Below are positions 15,516-23,175 of a stretch of 64,000 nt of DNA, piece after piece. Positions within the stretch are counted from its first letter, which is position 1. Each line of letters begins with the position of its first letter. This stretch comes from CAYQQQ01 sp964420125 (lineage in GTDB: Bacteria > Actinomycetota > Acidimicrobiia > Acidimicrobiales > Microtrichaceae), in NCBI GenBank assembly GCA_964420125.1, contig CAYQQQ010000019.1, positions 22,090-86,089 on the forward strand. Reading direction: 5' to 3'. The notes beneath the pieces were generated by a model. The model saw only the letters and a program-made list of their open reading frames with translations, did not search any database and was not told the DNA's origin. A program made the position numbers and the translations under genes.

Positions 15516-16390
15516 TGGACGAGGCGGTGCGCCGGCTCCGTGGCCGGGCGATGGCCAGCTCTGTGGAGGTCGTGGTGGTGGACGGCCCCCACCAGGCCGA
15601 GCGGTGGGCCGCAGCGCGCATCGACCAGCTGGAGCAGCGATGGAGCCGCTTCCTGCCGCACAGCGAGATCACCCGACTCAACGCCGCAGCCGGCGCGACG
15701 GTCTCGGTGCACCCCGACACGAGTTGCCTCCTCTCGGCGATGTTGCAGGGATGGCACCTCGGCGGAGCCCGGTTCGATCCCCGCGAAGCCGGCGATGGCA
15801 CCGGGGCACCGTCGGCCATCCGGCCGCTCGATGACGACCTGACGCTCGACCAGCTCGAGGGGACCGCCTGTCTGGCGCCAGGGGTCACCCTCGATCCGGG
15901 AGCGATCGGCAAGGGCTTGGCAGCAGACCTCGTCGTGCAGGAGCTGCGGCGCATGGGGTGCCGGGGTGCGCTGGTGGGCATCGGCGGCGACCTCAGCGCG
16001 TCAGGAGCGCCACCGGAGGGGGAGCGCTGGCGCGTCGAGGTGGAACCCGTCCTCGGTGACGTCGACGAGCCGCCGCTCCGGTTGGACATCGAGGGTGGGG
16101 GAGTCGCCACCTCCAGCGTCCTGCACCGCCACGGCGAGCTGGCCGGCCTGCCGCGGCAGGACCACCGTGCTCCCCGCGCAAGGGTGCCGGTCGGGCCCGC
16201 GGACCTGCTCAGCGCGACCGTGGTGGCTCGATCGGGATGGCTGGCGGAGGTGCACGCCACGGCCGCCCTGCTCGCCGGGGAGTCCGGCGCCGTCCGGCAC
16301 CTGAGAGCTCACGGCCTCACCGGTGTGCTCCAGACGTCGGAACAGGTCCGAGTGGTCGAGCTCGACTCCAGCGGGTCACGGTCGTGTTGA
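15515..16390 (+). CDS. apbE: FAD:protein FMN transferase (ApbE-like), divergent
   Basis: 291-residue ApbE-family protein, which normally attaches FMN to a Thr or Ser of extracytoplasmic redox proteins. Family landmarks: SRFLPHSEITRLN (about 45), FDPREAG (about 88), LDPGAIGKGLAAD (about 128) and GIGGDLSASG (about 152). Toward the C-terminus the usual His-Ile-Ile-Asp-Pro segment is replaced by DHRAPRARV. The Mg-binding stretch reads LAEVHAT instead of the usual Thr-Ala-Asp-Ala form. No signal peptide is evident. The ATG overlaps the previous stop by one base. Family membership is clear; activity is less certain given these changes. Confidence 0.8.
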   Translation: MDEAVRRLRGRAMASSVEVVVVDGPHQAERWAAARIDQLEQRWSRFLPHSEITRLNAAAGATVSVHPDTSCLLSAMLQGWHLGGARFDPREAGDGTGAPSAIRPLDDDLTLDQLEGTACLAPGVTLDPGAIGKGLAADLVVQELRRMGCRGALVGIGGDLSASGAPPEGERWRVEVEPVLGDVDEPPLRLDIEGGGVATSSVLHRHGELAGLPRQDHRAPRARVPVGPADLLSATVVARSGWLAEVHATAALLAGESGAVRHLRAHGLTGVLQTSEQVRVVELDSSGSRSC

Positions 16391-16971
16391 GCTCTCAGCT
16401 CTGGTGGTTCCTCGGTCGTGCCTCGGGGATCGTGGGATGGTGGATGCTCACCGCCTCGGTGCTGATCGGGATCGTCGTCGCGAGCGACCTGTTCTGGCAG
16501 CGGCGCCGCCCGAAGTGGCTGCTGGACCTGCACCGCGGCCTGGCGGGGCTCACGCTGGCCTTCGTGGGGCTGCACCTGCTGGCGCTCCTCGGCGACAGCT
16601 ACCTGGAGCTCGACCTCGCGGACCTCCTGGTGCCGTTCGCCGCGTCGTGGCGCCGAGGGGCGGTTGGGCTGGGTGTCCTCGGCTTCTGGGGTCTGGTGGC
16701 CATCCAGACGACATCGGCGATGATGCACCGCCTGCCTCGTCGCTGGTGGCGGGCCGTGCACCTCGGCAGCTACCCGGTGTTCGCCATGGTGGCCCTGCAC
16801 GGAACCCTGGCGGGCACCGACGCCGCCCGTGGTTGGTACGTCGCCGGCACGACGCTGGCGCTGGCCGCGGTGATGGCGGGTGGGATCTACCGGATCCTGC
16901 AGCGTCGCTCCCGCCAAGCGGCTCTGGCGGATCGGGGGCGGCTCGGTCGAACGGCGGGCACCGGGAGGTGA
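16384..16971 (+). CDS. Ferric-reductase-like transmembrane protein
   Basis: 195-residue membrane protein with about six helices, resembling the heme-binding ferric-reductase/cytochrome b561-type domain. Candidate heme ligands are His in LDLHRGLAG, VGLHLLAL, WWRAVHLG and VALHGTLAG, placed near helix ends. It lacks the cytoplasmic FAD/NADPH domain of full ferric reductases, so electrons would come from another carrier. The GTG at 16384 overlaps the end of apbE; TTG at 16387 is an alternative. The tail is short and basic. With ApbE it suggests electron transfer across the membrane to an exported flavoprotein, but no flavoprotein gene adjoins it. Confidence 0.75.
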   Translation: MLSSQLWWFLGRASGIVGWWMLTASVLIGIVVASDLFWQRRRPKWLLDLHRGLAGLTLAFVGLHLLALLGDSYLELDLADLLVPFAASWRRGAVGLGVLGFWGLVAIQTTSAMMHRLPRRWWRAVHLGSYPVFAMVALHGTLAGTDAARGWYVAGTTLALAAVMAGGIYRILQRRSRQAALADRGRLGRTAGTGR

Positions 16972-16990
16972 CCGGGTGAGTTCGACCCGG
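16972..16990 (+). terminator. Hairpin directly after the redox operon
   Basis: CCGGGT (16972-16977) and ACCCGG (16985-16990) form a perfect six-pair stem with a seven-base loop right after the stop codon, between convergent genes. There is no T-run, so it may be a weak or Rho-assisted terminator. Confidence 0.4.
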
Positions 16991-17049
16991 GAGGGGCCCC
17001 GGCGTGGTCGGGTTGCAGCATCGGGGGACGTCGTCGATGGGCGGCGCGC

Positions 17050-18132
17050 TCAGGTGGGCTCGGTGCCGAGGTAGATGCCCACCGCCCGAGCCGTGTGCAC
17101 GAGGGGGTCGTCCGGGCGAACCCCGACCGCCCCGGCTGCCACCACTTCGGACAACGGCACCGCCTGCACGGAGGTGCCCTGCTGGGCGACCATGGTGTCG
17201 AAGCGGGCCTCGGCCACCAGATCGACGGCGTAGGTCCCGAAGGCAGTGGCCAGGATGGCGTCGTAGGGGCTGGGTTCGCCGCCCCGTTGCAGGTGGCCGA
17301 GCACCGTGGAGCGAGCTTCCACTCGGCCGTCGGTCGCCGCCTCCAGCGCGTTGGCCACGGCCTCTCCGACCCCCCCGTAGTGGTGGCGCCCGCCGCGATC
17401 GACGGTGCCCACCGTGCCGCCCTCGGGGGCTGCGGCCCCCTCGGCGACGACCACCAGGGCGAAGACGTGGCCACGCTCCCGGCGGGTCGCCTCGACGGTG
17501 TGGAGCAGGTCCTCGAGGTCCCAGCGCAGCTCTGGGATGAGGATCGCATCGGCTCCACCGGCGATCCCGGCCGACAGGGCGAGATGACCCGCGCCCCTGC
17601 CCATCGTCTCGAGGACCATGACGCGGTCGTGGCTCACCCCGGTGGTGCGCAGCTGGGCGCACGCCCGGGTGACGGTTCGCACGGCGGTGTCGAAGCCGAT
17701 GCTGCGATCGGTGAGGGCGACGTCGTTGTCGATCGTCTTGGGGATCCCGACCAGGCACCAGCCTGCGCCGCGTGCGTGCTCCTGGAGGATCGCCAAGCTG
17801 CCGTCACCACCGATGGCGATCAGGGCATCCAGACCGAGCTCGGCGTAGCCCGCCTCGACCTCTCCGGCGACGGCGTCGATGGGCTTGTTGATCGAGCCGA
17901 GGATGGTGCCACCCGTGCTGAGCATGGGGTCGAACCCGTTCAGGTCGAGCACGGCGGGCGTGAGCGGTCGCGCCCGCCGCGTCGCCAGGCCGGCGACCGC
18001 GTCCTCGATGCCCACCACCTCGTAGCCGTAGCCGCGCACCGCTCGTCGGGTGATCGCCCGGATGGCCGGATTGAGCCCCGGGCAGTCGCCGCCGCTGGTC
18101 ATGACCCCGACTCGTCGGATGGATCGCGCCAT
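17050..18132 (-). CDS. pfkA: 6-phosphofructokinase
   Basis: 360-residue phosphofructokinase catalysing phosphorylation of fructose 6-phosphate in glycolysis. Visible motifs: MTSGGDCPGLNPAIR near the N-terminus, GGDGSLAI (about 103-110), the catalytic PKTIDND (about 124-130), METMGRGAGHLAL for substrate binding, and LGHLQRGGEPSPYD. GGDGS has the Gly typical of ATP users, whereas PKTIDND has the Lys typical of pyrophosphate users. This mixed pattern is known from actinobacterial and cyanobacterial group III ATP enzymes, so the phosphoryl donor should not be assumed. CAGACT six bases before the ATG suggests a leaderless start. Confidence 0.92.
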   Translation of the reverse strand: MARSIRRVGVMTSGGDCPGLNPAIRAITRRAVRGYGYEVVGIEDAVAGLATRRARPLTPAVLDLNGFDPMLSTGGTILGSINKPIDAVAGEVEAGYAELGLDALIAIGGDGSLAILQEHARGAGWCLVGIPKTIDNDVALTDRSIGFDTAVRTVTRACAQLRTTGVSHDRVMVLETMGRGAGHLALSAGIAGGADAILIPELRWDLEDLLHTVEATRRERGHVFALVVVAEGAAAPEGGTVGTVDRGGRHHYGGVGEAVANALEAATDGRVEARSTVLGHLQRGGEPSPYDAILATAFGTYAVDLVAEARFDTMVAQQGTSVQAVPLSEVVAAGAVGVRPDDPLVHTARAVGIYLGTEPT

Positions 18133-18210
18133 GGGCCCAGTCTGGCCGCTGCGCTGCGCGGGGTGGGGCAGGACCGCTCGAAGTCCCCCGGGAGGGGCGC
18201 TCCGTGTCGC

Positions 18211-19425
18211 TCATGCTCCATCGAGGCCGTCGGGAGGAGGGTCCCCGATCCCGGTGAGCGCGTGCAAGGCGACGACCGGAAGGCTCACGGCTGCGCCGAG
18301 CATCAGCGCCGCACCGGTCCCGACGGCGGCGAAGACCGCGGCGAAGAGCAGGGGTCCGCTGGCCTGGCCGAGACGCACCGCGGACACCCAGACGGCGAGG
18401 ACGGTGCCTCTCTGCGCCGCTGGAGCCCGCGCCGCGGTGGTCTCCTGGAGGGACGGCACGGTGAAGCCCTCGGCGATGCCGTAGAGGAGCAGACCCCCGA
18501 GTGCGCCGGGGACGACCCGCGCCCATCCCGTGATCAGCAGCGCCACGCCGAACAGCACGCCTCCGGCGACCAGCAGGGTTCGGAGCCCGAGGTGCTCCCG
18601 CAGGCGTGCCAGGTTGAGCGACACGAAGGTCGCAGAGAGCGCCGGCACCGCCAACAGGAGGCCACGGGCCCCTGCGCCCAGGCCGAACTCCCGCTCGAGG
18701 TGCACCGGGAGCACCGTGAGGAAGAGGCCGAAGATCATCACGAAGATGAGGAAGCCCGAGAGGATCGTGGCCGCCATCACCGGCGAGCGCAGCGTGACGG
18801 CGGCGTCGCGCAGCTGGCTGCCCAAGGTGCTCTCTGCGTGCGGCGGTCGCAGGTCGTCGAGCTCCCTCCACGCGACCCAGGCCGTGAGCAGCGCCAGCAC
18901 CGATGGTGCCTGGGACAGCCGCCAGGAGCCGAGCACGGCCAGCATCCCGGCCAGGGGAGGCAGCACGGCGAGCCCGCCGGTGAGCACTGCAGCGTTGCGG
19001 CCCACCTGCCGCACCCGCTCCTGACCGCTCCAGTGGTCACCGATGAGCACCACCGCCAGGTTGATCAGCCCAGCCGAGCCGAACCCCATGAGGAGACGGG
19101 CGGCCACCAGCACCCAGTAGCTGGAGGCGGCCACGGCCAGCGCGCTGGCCAGGCCGAAGATCGCGAGGCACGGGACCACGACCCTTCGGCGGCCGAGCCG
19201 GTCGGCGAGGATGCCGATCACCGGGGCAGCGACCACCCCGGGCAGGGAGGCGGCGGCCACCACCAGACCGGCGGCGGCGTCGGGTCGGCGGAAGTCGTCG
19301 ATGATGTCGGGCAGCACGGGGGAGATCAGGGTGTTGGCCGTGATGCCGGAGAGGGTGATGGCCCAGATCAGCGCCGGCCGGGGGCACCTGCCCGGCCACT
19401 CGGCGGTGGTCGCAGAGGCCTCCAT
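18211..19425 (-). CDS. MFS transporter, drug-efflux type
   Basis: 404-residue major-facilitator protein with about twelve membrane helices. The cytoplasmic loop between helices 2 and 3 carries the family signature in the form GILADRLGRRRVV (about 62-74), and motif RLLMGFGSAGLINL follows. It has no extra domain and resembles 12-helix proton-linked multidrug or metabolite exporters. It stands alone, 78 bp after the pfk start on the same strand and divergent from the DUF839 gene, with which it shares a 115-bp control region. The substrate is unknown. Confidence 0.88.
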   Translation of the reverse strand: MEASATTAEWPGRCPRPALIWAITLSGITANTLISPVLPDIIDDFRRPDAAAGLVVAAASLPGVVAAPVIGILADRLGRRRVVVPCLAIFGLASALAVAASSYWVLVAARLLMGFGSAGLINLAVVLIGDHWSGQERVRQVGRNAAVLTGGLAVLPPLAGMLAVLGSWRLSQAPSVLALLTAWVAWRELDDLRPPHAESTLGSQLRDAAVTLRSPVMAATILSGFLIFVMIFGLFLTVLPVHLEREFGLGAGARGLLLAVPALSATFVSLNLARLREHLGLRTLLVAGGVLFGVALLITGWARVVPGALGGLLLYGIAEGFTVPSLQETTAARAPAAQRGTVLAVWVSAVRLGQASGPLLFAAVFAAVGTGAALMLGAAVSLPVVALHALTGIGDPPPDGLDGA

Positions 19426-19474
19426 GGGGCCCCTACGGTATCCCCGACTCCCGGGTCACCTCGACGGTGGAGCC

Positions 19475-19496
19475 GTTAACCTGGAGTTCACCGGAC
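19475..19496 (+). promoter_or_regulatory. Pho-box-like tandem repeat
   Basis: GTTAACCTGGA (19475-19485) is followed directly by GTTCACCGGAC (19486-19496). Adjacent 11-bp GTTnACC repeats are the form of PhoP-binding boxes in actinobacteria. It lies 45 bp before a PhoX-like gene, a family often induced by phosphate starvation. Confidence 0.55.
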
Positions 19497-19518
19497 GGAT
19501 ACCCTGCGATCCGTCCGG
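19491..19518. promoter_or_regulatory. Perfect 10-bp inverted repeat upstream of DUF839 gene
   Basis: CCGGACGGAT (19491-19500) and ATCCGTCCGG (19509-19518) are perfect complements around an eight-base loop. It overlaps the Pho-box-like repeat and ends 22 bp before the start. It could be a second operator or an RNA hairpin in the leader. Confidence 0.5.
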
Positions 19519-19540
19519 ATCGACAGCGGGGGGTGTGCTC

Positions 19541-20722
19541 GTGGAACCGACGGCGGGAACCGACGGCGTGCGTTCGAGAGGTGTGTCGCGACGGGACCTC
19601 CTGCGCGCGGGCGGTGTGGCGGCGCTCGGCGCAGGGGTCGTCGCCGGCTGCGCGCCGCCGTGGAACGGACCAGGACTGGTCCTGCCCGGAGCCGCAGGCG
19701 CGCTCGACCTGCTCCCGGGCTTCACCGCGAGGGTCATCGCCCTCGGCGGCCACGCCATGGTCGGCGGCTACCAGTACCCGGTCTTCCCCGACGGGGCGGC
19801 CACCTTCCCCGACCCTGCGGTCCCGGGAGGCTGGTACCACGTCGTCAACAGCGAGGTCCCGGGAGCCGGCGGGGTCTCCTCGATCCGATTCGCCCCCGAC
19901 GGGACGATCCTGGGCGGCCGGAGCATCCTGCGCTACACCAGCATGAACTGCGCCGGGGGCCCGACGCCGTGGGGGACCTGGCTCAGCTGCGAGGAGCAGG
20001 AGGGCGGTCGCGTGTGGGAGTGCGATCCGACCGGTGCCGCCGCCGCCGTGCCCCGCCCAGCGCTGGGCGCGTTCGTGCACGAGGCCGTCGCCCTGGCACA
20101 GGACCACCGCGCCTACCTCACCGAGGACCGGCCCGACGGGGGGTTCTACCGGTTCACGCCGGACACCCCGGGCGACCTGGGCAGCGGGGTCCTCGAGATC
20201 GCCACCGGGACCGCTCCCGGCCCCGTCACCTGGGTGCAGGTGCCTCGCCCGTCGGCGTGGGACGGCCCGACCCGCAAGCAGGTTCCCGGCACCATGCGCT
20301 TCAACGGTGGAGAGGGCGTCGACACCGACGGCGTGCGGGTGTGGTTCAGCACAAAGGGCGACAACCGGATCTGGGAGTACTCCACCGCGTCCCATGAGGT
20401 GGCGCTGCGCTACCAGGCCGGCCGTCCGTCACTGCTGGCGGGCGTGGACAACCTCCACTACGACCCGTCGTCCGGGGTGCTCCTCATCGCCGAGGACGGC
20501 GACGACATGCAGCTGGTGGCGCTGTTCCCCGACAGCTCGCTGACCGTGGTCGTGCGGGTCCTGGGCCACGATGGTTCCGAGGTCACCGGCCCCCGATTCA
20601 GCCCGGACGGCTCCCGGCTGTACTTCAGCTCCCAGCGTGGTGGCGCCGGACCGACCGGCGCCCACTTCGGCGTCACCTACGAGGTGAGCGGCCCCTGGGA
20701 CGACCTGCTCGGCCGCGTCTGA
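19541..20722 (+). CDS. PhoX-like DUF839 Tat-exported lipoprotein
   Basis: 393-residue protein of the DUF839 family, which includes PhoX alkaline phosphatases. The N-terminus has a twin-arginine signal (SRRDLLRAGG) and a lipobox ending VVAGC, so it should be folded, exported by Tat and lipid-anchored. The mature part looks like a beta-propeller, with GGPTPWGTWLSCEE, FVHEAVALAQD and VFSTKG-like blade motifs. It is shorter than classical PhoX. GTG at 19541 follows a G-rich site by seven bases; 19535 and 19568 are alternative GTGs. An upstream Pho-box-like repeat supports a phosphate-scavenging role, which remains inferred. Confidence 0.82.
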   Translation: MEPTAGTDGVRSRGVSRRDLLRAGGVAALGAGVVAGCAPPWNGPGLVLPGAAGALDLLPGFTARVIALGGHAMVGGYQYPVFPDGAATFPDPAVPGGWYHVVNSEVPGAGGVSSIRFAPDGTILGGRSILRYTSMNCAGGPTPWGTWLSCEEQEGGRVWECDPTGAAAAVPRPALGAFVHEAVALAQDHRAYLTEDRPDGGFYRFTPDTPGDLGSGVLEIATGTAPGPVTWVQVPRPSAWDGPTRKQVPGTMRFNGGEGVDTDGVRVWFSTKGDNRIWEYSTASHEVALRYQAGRPSLLAGVDNLHYDPSSGVLLIAEDGDDMQLVALFPDSSLTVVVRVLGHDGSEVTGPRFSPDGSRLYFSSQRGGAGPTGAHFGVTYEVSGPWDDLLGRV

Positions 20723-20737
20723 GCGCGCGCCGCTCGC

Positions 20738-22018
20738 TCAGCGCAGGTCGGCGACGTAGCCCTTCGGCGTCGGCTCCCCGTATCCCCGGTAGCCGTCCGG
20801 CACCAGCAGCACGAGCCGACCGTCTCGCCAGCTGGCCTGCACCCGCGCTGCGGCAGAGCTGCACAGGAAGCCGGTGCACCGCTCGGCCGCAGATCCCTGC
20901 AGCCGTTCGACGAGCACCGTGCGCTCGGCCGGTTCCACCGACCAGGGCTCGCGCTCGCCCCGGGAGACGGCGAGGAGGTCGTCGGGTCGGTAGATCCAGG
21001 CCGAGAGCCGGTACCCGGCGGCGTGGTAGCCCTTGGCGCCCGAGTACACCGAGACGATCCCACCGGGGCCCTCGTCGGGCTCGCCGTACCAGGTGGGGCC
21101 CACGCCCTCCACCACGAGGGCCAGCACGCCCTCGACGGTGGCCGTGCGGATCCACTGCATGGAGCTCACCTTGTCGCCCACCCACCAGCCGGGTGCCGGA
21201 TGGTCGGCGCGGTGGTAGAGGAGGGGGAGGGCTCGAACGTCCACCCTGGGGTCGAGCAGGCTCGGTTGGTCGAGCGCCCAGAGGTTCGGCCCCCACCGAC
21301 CCGTCGCTGCTCCCGAGGTCCCCTGTTGACCTGCCAGGTAGTCGATCCCCTCGGCCCGCAGCGACGGGGGAGCGTAGGAGAGGTAGCCGCCGATGCGCTG
21401 GGAGACGGCGTCGGGGTGGTCGACGTTCCACAGGCCGTGGTGGGCCGGCGCCGCGTCCGCCTGCCACCATCCGAGGGAGTCCCAGTCGGTGGCGGTGGCG
21501 TTGTACCACTGGTGCTCGGTGAAGTGGACGCGCTCGTCGACCTGCAGCAGACCCCCCAACTCGAAGCTCTCGCCGCCCACCCAGCCCCGGGGCAGCATCC
21601 CGCCGGTGACGTCGGCGAAGGCCCCGACCTGGGTGCCGGCCCGGCCGTCCAGCGTCGGCGGGAGCCGGACCTCGCCGACGCGATCGGCGTAGTCGTGCCC
21701 GTCGACGAGGAGGTTGCCGTCCTCGAGTTGGGCATGGATGCCGCTGGAGTAGCCGAAGCGGTCGTGGGGGCCGGTGCCGGAGCCGGCGGGCACCAGGAAC
21801 GTGCCCCGGAACCCCGCCTCGACGTCCGCCCAGCTCAGCAGGCGAGGTGGCGACGTGGGAGGTGAGGTGGGGCTCGGCGGGGGGACGGAGGTGGTCGGTG
21901 CTCCCACCGGGGCACAGGCGGCGCCGAGCATGCCGAGGCAGAGCACTGCCGCCAACCCGACGCGTCGACCCACCCTGAGGTGATCGGCGTGACGGGTCCC
22001 CGAGCTGAAGCGTGACAT
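20738..22018 (-). CDS. Predicted lipoprotein of unknown function
   Basis: 426-residue exported protein. The signal peptide ends in a lipobox around LGAAC (about 30-35). A Pro/Ser/Thr spacer follows, then a beta-rich domain of about 350 residues rich in Trp, Tyr, Gly and Asp. One region (GRWGPNLWALDQP; WVGDKVSSMQWI) looks like a carbohydrate-binding or lipocalin-like fold, but I recognise no family. Two cysteines near the C-terminus (ERCTGFLCSS) may form a disulphide. ATG at 22018 was chosen because it puts the signal peptide at the start; the frame continues to 22078. It diverges from the iron transporter by 110 bp. Confidence 0.65.
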   Translation of the reverse strand: MSRFSSGTRHADHLRVGRRVGLAAVLCLGMLGAACAPVGAPTTSVPPPSPTSPPTSPPRLLSWADVEAGFRGTFLVPAGSGTGPHDRFGYSSGIHAQLEDGNLLVDGHDYADRVGEVRLPPTLDGRAGTQVGAFADVTGGMLPRGWVGGESFELGGLLQVDERVHFTEHQWYNATATDWDSLGWWQADAAPAHHGLWNVDHPDAVSQRIGGYLSYAPPSLRAEGIDYLAGQQGTSGAATGRWGPNLWALDQPSLLDPRVDVRALPLLYHRADHPAPGWWVGDKVSSMQWIRTATVEGVLALVVEGVGPTWYGEPDEGPGGIVSVYSGAKGYHAAGYRLSAWIYRPDDLLAVSRGEREPWSVEPAERTVLVERLQGSAAERCTGFLCSSAAARVQASWRDGRLVLLVPDGYRGYGEPTPKGYVADLR

Positions 22019-22067
22019 CGGCGAGGTCCGGGCGTGGTCGGTGCGCATTCGGCGGTGCCCCCAGCAC

Positions 22068-22109
22068 TTGTTAGGCATCCCTTAGACCAGTACGGTTAGC
22101 TGACGAGTC
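22068..22109 (+). promoter_or_regulatory. Promoter with DtxR/IdeR-like boxes before iron transporter
   Basis: TTGTTA (22068-22073) and TACGGT (22091-22096) are 17 bp apart, a normal promoter spacing. TTAGGCATCCCTTAG (22071-22085) and GGTTAGCTGA (22094-22103) each resemble parts of the 19-bp iron box (TTAGGTTAGSCTWACCTAA form). Both overlap the promoter, as expected for iron-dependent repression. The matches are partial. Confidence 0.45.
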
Positions 22110-22128
22110 AACAACCGAAGGAAGTGCC

Positions 22129-23175
22129 GTGACCACACTACGACGACGACTCCTCCCGGCGACGCTGATGGTCCTCCTGTCCGTGGCGAGCGCCTGCGGC
22201 ACCGAGGAGGGCTCGGACGCCGACCGGGATCCCGCTGGGAACGAGGACGCGTTGGTGCTCTACAGCGGTCGCAGCGGCGACCTCGTGGGCCCGCTGATCG
22301 AGCAGTTCAGCGACGACACCGGCATCGAGGTGGAGGTGCGTGACGGCAGCTCGGCGGAGCTGGCAGCCCAGCTGCTCACCGAGGGCGATGCCTCGCCCGC
22401 CGACGTCTACTTCTCCCAGGACGCCGGGGCGCTGGGTGCGGTGGGCAAGGCGGGCCTCCTCGCGCCGCTGGACGAGGAGCTGCTCGCCCGGGTCCCCGAG
22501 GCGTATCGGGCATCGGATGGCTCGTGGGTGGGCACCAGCGGTCGCGTCCGGGTCCTGGTGGTCAACCCCGAGCTGGTGTCCGAGCCGCCCGACACCATCG
22601 ACGAGCTCCTGGAACCCGAGTGGAAGGGACGGATCGGCTTCGCCCCGTCCAACGCCTCGTTCCAGGCGTTCGTCACAGGCTTGCGGGTGGCGCGTGGCGA
22701 GGACGGGGCCCGTGAGTGGCTCGAGGCGTTCTCGGCCCAGGAGCCGGTGGCCTTCGAGAACAACGTGGCGATCCGCGACGCCGTGGATGCGGGGGAGATA
22801 CCACTCGGTCTGGTGAACCACTACTACCTGCTGGAGAAGGTGGCGGAGGAAGGCGAGGAGAACGTGACGGCTCGCAACCGCTTCATGGCCGCCGGTGACG
22901 TCGGCGGCCTGGTGAACGTGGCCGGGGTCGGGGTGCTGGCCTCCTCCGAGCAGACCGAAGCGGCGCAGGAGCTGGTGGCCTACCTCCTGGGCCGGGAGGG
23001 GCAGGCGTACTTCGCCCAGGAGACCTTCGAGTACCCGCTCGTCGCCGGGATCGAGCCGGCCGAGAGCCTGCCGCCGCTGGAGACGCTGGAGCCTCCGCAG
23101 ATCGACCTCTCCGACCTCGACTCGTTGGAGCAGACCCAGCAGCTCCTGGCCGAGGTGGGGCTGCTGACGAGGTGA
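22129..23175 (+). CDS. Iron(III) ABC transporter substrate-binding lipoprotein
   Basis: 348-residue exported binding protein of the FbpA/FutA/AfuA type. It has a lipoprotein signal with the acylated Cys at 23 and the family opening ALVLYSGRSGDLVGPLIEQF. The following text (DVYFSQDAGALGAVGKAGLL) matches ferric-ion-binding relatives. Tyr residues in the C-terminal half (NHYYLLEKV) are candidate Fe(III) ligands. GTG at 22129 has GAAGGAAG upstream. It is the first gene of a three-gene uptake operon coupled by GTGA overlaps. Thiamine-type relatives exist, but the YSGR start and the iron-box-like sites favour iron. Confidence 0.88.
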   Translation: MTTLRRRLLPATLMVLLSVASACGTEEGSDADRDPAGNEDALVLYSGRSGDLVGPLIEQFSDDTGIEVEVRDGSSAELAAQLLTEGDASPADVYFSQDAGALGAVGKAGLLAPLDEELLARVPEAYRASDGSWVGTSGRVRVLVVNPELVSEPPDTIDELLEPEWKGRIGFAPSNASFQAFVTGLRVARGEDGAREWLEAFSAQEPVAFENNVAIRDAVDAGEIPLGLVNHYYLLEKVAEEGEENVTARNRFMAAGDVGGLVNVAGVGVLASSEQTEAAQELVAYLLGREGQAYFAQETFEYPLVAGIEPAESLPPLETLEPPQIDLSDLDSLEQTQQLLAEVGLLTR

